Assembly (NCBI GenBank): GCA_002751075.1
Contig: NAOQ01000057.1
Span: 208,780 to 226,220 of the forward strand
DNA from: Ichthyophonus hoferi
Taxonomy: Eukaryota; Opisthokonta; Ichthyosporea; Ichthyophonida; Ichthyophonidae
DNA length: 17,441 bases
Direction of reading: 5' to 3'
The notes beneath the pieces were generated by a model, which worked only from the letters and a program-made list of their open reading frames with translations, was not told the origin of the DNA and made no database searches. Positions 1-17,441 of the stretch are shown here, piece by piece; within the stretch, counting starts at the first letter, position 1, and the number at the start of each line of letters is the position of its first letter. The position numbers and the translations under genes are program-made.

Positions 1-1945
1 AAGATTTTAAACAAAGTTGGCCTGTATTTTAATTTTAAAAATTCATAATTTACAATATATTCAAAAATAAATGCATACATACACTAGGTCAATTTAATAT
101 TTTGGATTAAATTAAATTATTTTAAAATTTAAGCAGCAAAGGCGTAATCAAATAGAAAAGTATTTAGGTATAATGCAAGTACTATTTGGTGGGCAACCAA
201 TAGATAAATCGGACTTTGCATATTACAGGTGTCTGTCAAAATAAGAAGAGTATGTCCGTGAAGAGCATGAAACGAGCTAAGCCCTATTAAATTGTGTTAT
301 ATCATTTGTCATTGTTACGGTAAGTTAACACATGCTTTTAACTACGTTTTAGAACATCAAAACATATGCAAATATATAGTAATTGTCTCAGTCCTATATA
401 GTCAACAGAGCCTGATTTGCAGGGTCATTTTAAGGGATTATTTCTAATCTCCCATCGGGTATGTCTGTATGTATGTATATTGACATACATTTCGGTAAAT
501 TTAATTAGGCCAACCAATTAATTTTATTGATTACAATCCTTTTTTGCGTACAGAAAACGTTTCAGAAACCCTTTTTCTCTACTACACCATTCTGTTTGTT
601 GATAATAAGATAATGTTGTTTACAAACACTGATATTAATATAGGACATTATAAAGTCTTCTACTAAAGACTTACTTTGAAGTCATATGTGATGAAGTATT
701 TCAACATCGTCTTTTTTTTGTGGTCAGCACATAAAATAGGTTGTTGGTAAAATAGTCTGTGTGCTATAAAATACCTAGACTAAAAGAATATTGATGGCCA
801 CTATTAAGAAGTGGGTTATAGAACATGATGCCAGCTGTACATATCATAATTATAGAGCAATTATCAAAACCAACTGCTAATCTAGCTTTTTAATCGAATA
901 GAATTAAAACGCAAATAAATGCAATCAAGATCTACAAGGTGATTAATCTCAATAAAGAAGGTCATGCAAACACAACATCACAAGCATAGATAGACTAAGG
1001 CTCATGTCAATGTTACAAGGAAATATATGATTATGTATTACAAACAGAATTACACCAATTAATATGACTAATTTGTAAATTAAATATAATATATTTTAAC
1101 AATAATGAATGCTAATAACCTAACCAATGCAACAATTAAACAGGATCCAAACCAAGTCTATAGATCCTTGTTTTATGTTTGAGAGCTCAAGATCAAACCA
1201 AGTTGATGTGCTTTAATCAGTTGATTCTTACATATTGCACAGTGAATTTTCAGAAATATATCTAAAAAATAAGTTGCCAATTAGAAATCACTACGAGTAT
1301 CCCAAGACATTATGAATCCGTATCAAACAACACCATCTTACAACCACACTATTCTCTCCTATACAATTGTACTTATCTTCTAGTCCTGATTAATTATAAC
1401 TAATGATTCAATATAACCCACTAAGATTACTTCAGACCAGTTGTTTCAGTACTTAGAGGTCTACTACATCAGTAATAAAACATTTTAAGCATTAATACTT
1501 CGCACATTTAAACCTTGTTTCAGACTTATAACTAGCTCTCTCCTGTTTTTTTTTTCATTTTTTTTTTTCAAATGTTCTGTGTTCTGTTGACATAACTTCA
1601 AATAAAATACATAATCTACCTACCTAGCATTTTTAATATTTTGCAATGTGAGGATCATAGATGGGAATATATTCATAATATCCAAAACCATAGCAATAAC
1701 CCTTAAGGTTGTCATATACATGAAATCCTGTTAGTGTATGTTTAGTAAAGCATGGGCTTCTGTATGCTTGCACGTGTTAGGGTATTTGCTATACCAAGCT
1801 ATATGTATATTATTATTATTGGCAACTTAGCCTTTATGACCATTAACAAATGAACCAGTATATTGGAAAACATCAAACTGGAGGCAAATACTGCAAATAA
1901 CATGCAAGGGAAAGTTGATTTTTCAATATATTGGTTTATGTTCTC
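1..1945. other. AT-rich flank downstream of PUS7, no supported gene
   Basis: No reading frame of useful length and no recognisable family. Short T- and A-runs occur (for example near 1549-1570), as do scattered ATGTATGT runs (near 467-480). Two exon-like stretches with splice-like ends (423-458 plus, about 1636-1770 minus) are discussed elsewhere and are not called. Confidence 0.6.
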
Positions 1946-1951
1946 TTTATT
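1946..1951 (-). terminator. Candidate polyadenylation signal AATAAA for PUS7
   Basis: TTTATT on the plus strand reads AATAAA in the transcript, about 100 nt past the predicted stop. Such hexamers are common by chance in AT-rich DNA, so only its position supports it. Confidence 0.4.
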
Positions 1952-2052
1952 GCAAAAGAAAACATGGCCAGTCCTTGATCATTAACCATAATGGACCCTG
2001 TGAGGTATATACTGTATATATGTCACATTACAAACTATCATATTCATTCCAT

Positions 2053-13656
<11,604 letters not shown>

Positions 13657-13702
13657 CTTGCTGATGTTTGTAATAGGACGTGCTTTGCTAAGGTTGAGAA
13701 AC

Positions 13703-13708
<6 letters not shown>

Positions 13709-13734
<26 letters not shown>

Positions 13735-13735
13735 A
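13709..13735. repeat. (AT)n tract about 50 bp upstream of the PUS7 start codon
   Basis: Roughly thirteen AT units. On the minus strand it lies just before the presumed 5' untranslated region and could serve as a TATA-like element, but it is equally a plain microsatellite. Confidence 0.8.
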
Positions 13736-13854
13736 ACTATATAATTATGTAAATATATAAGTATATAATTATATAGAATATATGTATATATATATATGTG
13801 TGTGTATGTATGTACGTATACGCATTATTATCGTATTATGAGGCTCAGTCATCA

Positions 13855-13860
13855 CACGTG
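13855..13860. promoter_or_regulatory. E-box CACGTG in a small CpG-bearing patch
   Basis: CACGTG is the palindromic core bound by bHLH-zip factors. The surrounding 13855-13901 has several CpGs (CACGTG, TCGTTCGTTC, CCGATCGCG), unusual in this AT-rich neighbourhood, about 200 bp before the PUS7 start codon. Confidence 0.4.
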
Positions 13861-14188
13861 TAAGCTCACACATATCGTTCGTTCAAAACTTCCGATCGCG
13901 TGATTAAAAAGTTTTGCAAGATATTGATTGCGTTGGATAAAATGGAACTACCAATAAAATAAACGGATCGGTACCAGATAAAGATATGAACAATGAAAGA
14001 AGAGTGTAGAAAAGCGATCTATTAATCTCCAACTTACAATTTTATTCAAGTAATTCATCGGAAGAGAAAGAAATTCGTGAATTATTATATATTTTATAAA
14101 CATAAATATATATACGTATTGCGTTGAGAATATTATATGTGCATTCATTATATTATACATTTATTCATATATGACACAAATTCCAATA

Positions 14189-14204
14189 TCGATTAATTAA
14201 TCGA
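14189..14204. promoter_or_regulatory. 16-bp perfect palindrome with homeodomain-like cores
   Basis: TCGATTAATTAATCGA reads the same on both strands and contains overlapping ATTA/TAAT cores of the type bound by homeodomain dimers. Function is inferred only. Confidence 0.4.
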
Positions 14205-14496
14205 CCCATAGGCTTTACAACGGTTTTAAAAACTTCTTGCGTTCATTTAAATTGAACCCTTTGAACAATTGTTTACTGTTTTATTAATATAAATATATTT
14301 TTAGACAGTCATTGTCATTAAAATGTACAAAATATTAGTATTTATATTATAGGATAGTAAGATAAAGAGTCCACGGTGTTGTGTTTGTTAGCGAGAAAAA
14401 TATTTTAAATACAATATACATCAAATTTATAGTAGCAATCCTGAGCCAATAGATTCATATAGCTCTTGTTTTCTAATAGAAGACTAAACGGTTTAA

Positions 14497-14526
14497 AATA
14501 ATTTGCCCACACGAGGGCAAATTATT
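14497..14526. repeat. Perfect hairpin: 12-bp arms, 6-nt loop
   Basis: AATAATTTGCCC and GGGCAAATTATT are exact reverse complements around ACACGA. The GC part sits at the loop end, so it would be stable as RNA or as a cruciform. Confidence 0.9.
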
Positions 14527-14540
14527 AGGAGCTGCTAAAA

Positions 14541-14588
14541 ATGGCCAATTAGGACGTCTTTATTTGATTTCTCAACATAATTGGCCAT
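14541..14588. repeat. Perfect inverted repeat: 11-bp arms, 26-nt spacer
   Basis: ATGGCCAATTA and TAATTGGCCAT are exact reverse complements. Each arm contains a CCAAT-type core, in opposite orientations. It begins 14 bp after the preceding hairpin. Confidence 0.9.
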
Positions 14589-15088
14589 ACAGTGATAATT
14601 GTTACAAATTGTTTTTATTACTAAATTAATAATAGGGCTGGATTATTGTTGCTCTTAGTATTATCAATATTTTCACCCAACATTTAGTCTATATTTAACA
14701 AGTGATATCATTTTATAAAAACAAATGTGTCTTAATACAAATGCTTTATATAATATGTTATATTATCCAATTTAACGTATTATTTTATTTTATTTTATTT
14801 AGCCTATAAATTAACAGCTTACCAAACTACAAAATAGCATTTCTGAATGGCAAGTATTGGCTAGCCCTTCCTACTTACTCAACTATTCTGGCGCTAAATT
14901 CAAATCTCCCTATAGCAATCGATCGGAATCTAATCCATACAACTGTAATGACTACGACTAATTTAACTGCAGCAACAATATATATACTATAATATGTGTT
15001 TTTAGGTTAGTATATGTTACAACAAAACAAAATTTCAGTATATAGACTGTCTACTGTTTTTCAGTCTTTCATTCCCTCTTAGGCATTC

Positions 15089-15107
15089 AATTGCTTAAAA
15101 AGCAATT
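15089..15107. promoter_or_regulatory. 19-bp dyad AATTGCTT-AAA-AAGCAATT
   Basis: Perfect 8-bp arms around a 3-base spacer, about 120-140 bp before the start codon at 15226. It could bind a dimeric factor or be part of the 5' untranslated region. Confidence 0.55.
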
Positions 15108-15125
15108 AATAACTTACGTTTATAC

Positions 15126-15151
15126 AGGTGTGTATCACACACCTCACACCT
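15126..15151. promoter_or_regulatory. T-box-like dyad plus extra half-site
   Basis: AGGTGTGT-ATC-ACACACCT is a perfect 8-3-8 dyad (15126-15144), immediately followed by another CACACCT (15145-15151). T-box factors bind AGGTGTGA/TCACACCT half-sites, singly or as palindromes. Three half-site cores within 26 bp, 75-100 bp before a start codon, is suggestive, but binding is inferred. Confidence 0.5.
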
Positions 15152-15225
15152 CATAACTCTCACAGGCACACAAATAATCACTCTAAATTTGTTTAATATT
15201 TTATGAAAAAAAACAAACCAGCAAC

Positions 15226-15397
15226 ATGGAAAATCAACCACCTCTACGGACTGTGAATGAAACACAGGCCAAAACAAGAGACTTTCAATTCTTTCTAGAG
15301 AGTCAGATGGTTAAAACCTTGGAGGCTCTGAAAGACTGTTCAGATGCTGACAGAAACATGCAGGCGAAATACACAGCAGATGCTACCAGGGATCTTG
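15226..15397 (+). CDS. Coiled-coil gene exon 1
   Basis: Starts at ATG 15226 and runs 57 codons to ACCAGGGATCTTG/GTATGT, closing in phase 1. Base composition is clearly richer in G and C than the flanks, and the frame closes soon after the donor. Hydrophobic spacing in DFQFFLESQMVKTLEALKDC suggests an amphipathic helix. Confidence 0.82.
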
Positions 15398-17354
15398 GTA
15401 TGTTATACTATTTTTGTATTTATTTTCTATACATCTTTATTGTTACATTAGTTTTTTTGGGTCATTCTTTTTTGTTTTTCTTGCTTTCAATGATTGAAAA
15501 AATATATTAGGTCGTGTAGTTCTCCATTCTATTGCTTGTTTTCTTTTTTGTGTAAAGTATTTATTAAAAATAAATAATATATATATATTGGAGAAGGATA
15601 CAATGTTGCCTACATAACCTTTTTTTTTTCAAACATGTATATATAGGTGTATCTGTAGTATTGCGTTGGTTGGTATAAGTGCGTATATGGAAGTTGCTGT
15701 ATGTATTTTCATCTGCGCAAACTGACCAGTATGTATAGATATATGTATGTATATGTGTGGGTGGGTGGGTGGATATGTATGAGTACATGCAGGAGAGTGT
15801 GTATGTCTGCATGTACGTATGGGTATGTAGTATATGTATATATCATATTAGTTACGATATTATGTGTGGCCAATTTCAGCCTTGTTATACACATTTCTTT
15901 ATATCTTGTTTGTAAGTGGATCAATACCTATATTAAGATGAAGGACCAATTTTTATACCTCATACCCTATTCGAACTTTCTCATTGGCTCTTTAAGTATA
16001 TTTAACTGTCACCCCAACCCCCAAGTTATTATATTATTTTAAAATTTATTTGCATAAATAAATACCTTGCTTATATTTTTGTATATAATTAAGGTGTGAC
16101 GATTGCGATTGGCTCGATGAATATATAGTTTAAAATAAATAAATAGCTAATGGAAATAATACAAATTTAATGCCATATATGTGTTGGCTAATCGCATGAC
16201 AACCAACCATATTATAAACTCTTCATTAAATCAATAGTTTTGTATCCTTATTATATGGTTTTATACTTAACTCTTATTGGTATTATTAATAGGTAACATT
16301 AATAATTTTATAATTATGCTTATGCAATAATTTTAAATAGGTATAAATACAAGTATTTAAAAAAAATATATATTTTAATAGATGAATATCTACCTTTATA
16401 TCTTTAGTTAATATAAATTAAAAAAGAGATGGATACATGCGTAATAAAGTATATTGGTTATAAATAATAACTACTGATTGGTCACAGAGAATATCAGGAC
16501 CGGAGAGAATGCAGCACAAGCAATGAGAAATCAGAGTATAGAGAATAAACAAAGTAAGGATTCTTGATTTGTTGCTATTAACATGTGTAATTAGTAGTAA
16601 TTAATGTATGTTTTGATAGTGTGTTAGGATTTGATAAAGTAGCAATATATCATATGATATAATATGTTGTTATACGATAAGCTATGGTATGATATTATGA
16701 GATATATTATAGTATGTTATAATATGATATGGCATGATGAGATGGGTTATGGTATGATATAGTATGTTATTATATGATATAACGTGTTGTTATGGAATAA
16801 TTTGATACTTTTAAATTAGTGCGAGTGCAGATATAAAGAAGGAAGTGGGTACCCATATATAGTAAGTATATATAGTAAATTTTAATTTATTTAAACAGGC
16901 TAATTAAAAGCAAACCAATCAATATAGATTATTCACCTTGATATACTTATATAATCATATGTATAAGCGTTTAAACCTGGTTTTTAACAGGATATTTAAT
17001 TAAATTAAATTCACTCTCCCACTTAATAGTTTTCCTCAAACATAAAACGTAATTTATTTTTCAAATCATCAGGTAAAAACATAGTTATCACATAATTTAT
17101 ATTATTGTTGTTAATTTTCTGACGTTGACTATCAACCTACTTGCCCTTCATGGACCCCCATGAGTTAACTTATTGCCTTTTATACCTAATTTACTCTATA
17201 TTTTTAGCCCTACAACAACGCGAAGCCGAGCTGACATTGGTGGAGGGGAAACTGAAAGAACTAAGGAACGAAGTAGACCAATGGGAAGTGCAGAGATCAG
17301 CTCTGGATGTTGACTTGGACAAGGCGGTGCTGTCTAATACACAACGACAGAAAG
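15226..17354 (+). CDS. Unrecognised helical/coiled-coil protein, 5' part of gene (3 predicted exons, runs off the window)
   Basis: The first ATG lies in a strong context (AACATGG). Three exons joined in phase 1 give about 128 residues: MENQPPLRTVNETQAKTRDF and a helical stretch (FFLESQMVKTLEALKDC), then a polar helix (NIRTGENAAQAMRNQ), then a segment rich in Glu, Lys, Leu and Gln with Leu/Val heptad-like spacing (LTLVEGKLKELRNEVDQWEV). There are no signal peptide, membrane segment, Cys clusters or enzyme motifs in the part seen. I do not recognise the family; short coiled-coil subunits, such as kinetochore or cytoskeletal ones, would be candidates only in a general way. The rest lies beyond 17441. 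Confidence 0.75.
15398..16487 (+). other. Coiled-coil gene intron 1 (1090 bp)
   Basis: Contains a T-rich first part, a GTAT/GTGG-rich microsatellite zone (15726-15840) and AT-rich sequence after that. Open frames on both strands over 15564-16042 come from the repeats. I see no further exon. Confidence 0.6.
15726..15840. repeat. TATG-rich microsatellite with a (GGGT)3GG core
   Basis: TATGTATG-type units surround GGGTGGGTGGGTGG at 15759-15772, three G-triplets plus a GG, just short of a full three-layer quadruplex motif. Confidence 0.8.
16488..16553 (+). CDS. Coiled-coil gene exon 2 (66 bp, symmetric)
   Basis: Acceptor TGGTCACAG, donor AAA/GTAAGG. It is in phase 1 at both ends and 66 bp long, so it can be included or skipped without shifting frame. 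It encodes ENIRTGENAAQAMRNQSIEN then KQ, polar and helix-like, in keeping with its neighbours. No similarity is known to me, so the call rests on splice sites, phase and character. Confidence 0.6.
16554..17207 (+). other. Coiled-coil gene intron 2 (654 bp)
   Basis: AT-rich, with a pentamer-based repeat at about 16650-16800, and ending in a usable pyrimidine tract and TTTTTAG acceptor. No exon-like stretch was seen inside. Confidence 0.6.
16650..16800. repeat. TATGA/TATAG pentamer minisatellite with repeats spaced in multiples of five
   Basis: AGTATGTTATAATATGATAT (16711) recurs with one change at 16761, offset 50. TATGGTATGATAT recurs at 16683 and 16748, offset 65. ATATGATATAA-like words recur about 120 apart. 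All offsets are multiples of five, showing growth by pentamer slippage. Confidence 0.8.
17208..17354 (+). CDS. Coiled-coil gene exon 3
   Basis: Acceptor TATTTTTAG, donor AAAG/GTATGT. Forty-eight full codons: LQQREAELTLVEGKLKELRN, EVDQWEVQRSALDVDLDKAV and LSNTQRQK. Leu and Val recur at heptad-like spacing among charged residues, the pattern of a coiled coil. The donor is the first unit of a GTAT tandem repeat. Confidence 0.82.
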
Positions 17355-17441
17355 GTATGTATGTATGTATGTATATGTATGTATATGTATGCATGTATAT
17401 ATATGTATGTATGTATGTATGTATATATATGTATGTATGTA
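17355..17441. repeat. (GTAT)n tetranucleotide array, open at the window edge
   Basis: GTATGTATGTATGTAT with ATATGTAT variants fills the sequence from the exon 3 donor to the end of the window. Its first unit is the splice donor itself. Confidence 0.95.

Larger units (their letters stand above)
13657..15225. promoter_or_regulatory. Divergent intergenic region between PUS7 and the coiled-coil gene
   Basis: The two start codons face away from each other across 1.57 kb, so this region should hold both promoters and 5' untranslated regions. No conserved coding frame is seen; the open frame at 13948-14160 is AT-driven. Contents in order: an (AT)n tract (13709-13735), AT-rich sequence, a CpG-bearing patch with CACGTG, a 16-bp palindrome, two hairpins, a TTTTA run near 14779-14801, and two 19-bp dyads near the right end. 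Which sites work is not known. Confidence 0.7.

Noticed and set aside
423-458. Possible 36-bp plus-strand exon between TTTGCAG and GGGTATGT
   Set aside because: Too short to judge, no similarity, and no neighbouring exon with better support than chance; a following AG-bounded stretch near 555 is equally weak.
13948-14160. 70-residue minus-strand open frame in the intergenic region
   Set aside because: AT-driven composition (Tyr, Ile, Phe), no family features and no good start or splice context.
15564-16042. Overlapping open frames on both strands
   Set aside because: They lie across TATG/GTGG microsatellite DNA in an intron; the His/Thr/Tyr or Tyr/Met/Val composition follows the repeat.

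Overview
This is an AT-rich eukaryotic window dominated by one intron-dense gene. From sequence alone the organism cannot be placed beyond a eukaryote with short, relatively GC-richer exons, GT-AG introns of roughly 150-1100 bp, and introns full of microsatellites. An early-branching animal or other holozoan would fit, but nothing here proves it. I see no tRNA, rRNA, CRISPR array or bacterial-type operon, and no transposon that I can support.

Minus strand, 13656 down to 2053: a complete gene for the TruD-family tRNA/mRNA pseudouridine synthase PUS7, in 22 predicted exons. I built it exon by exon. Splice phases agree at every junction, and the joined reading frame gives about 648 residues against 661 for human PUS7 (human sequence recalled from memory). 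Diagnostic blocks appear in family order: FSDFVVHEI, the catalytic GTKD motif (Asp at about residue 240), [37 protein letters not shown] and LPPASYATMLIRE. Exons 2-20 are well supported. Exon 1 (basic, NLS-like N-terminus) is good. The last two small exons are less certain. A candidate AATAAA signal lies about 100 bp past the predicted stop.

Plus strand, 15226 to beyond the right edge: the first three predicted exons of a second gene, encoding about 128 residues of helical, probably coiled-coil protein that I do not recognise. It is divergent from PUS7. The 1.57 kb between the two start codons is the likely shared regulatory region. It holds a CACGTG site in a small CpG-bearing patch, a 16-bp perfect palindrome, two long perfect hairpins, and two perfect 19-bp dyads about 80-140 bp before the second gene's start codon. 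One of these dyads is made of T-box-like CACACCT half-sites.

Left flank, 1 to about 1945: AT-rich sequence past the PUS7 3' end, with no gene I can support; two weak exon-like stretches are noted. The introns hold a 360-bp (AAT)n array with an internal 66-bp duplication, a G-run plus polypurine tract against an acceptor, a GTAT tandem repeat that begins exactly at a splice donor, and a dispersed degenerate pentanucleotide repeat found in at least eight places. I did not find a clear new multi-gene system; the leads are in splice-site/repeat geometry and in the dyad-rich divergent promoter.
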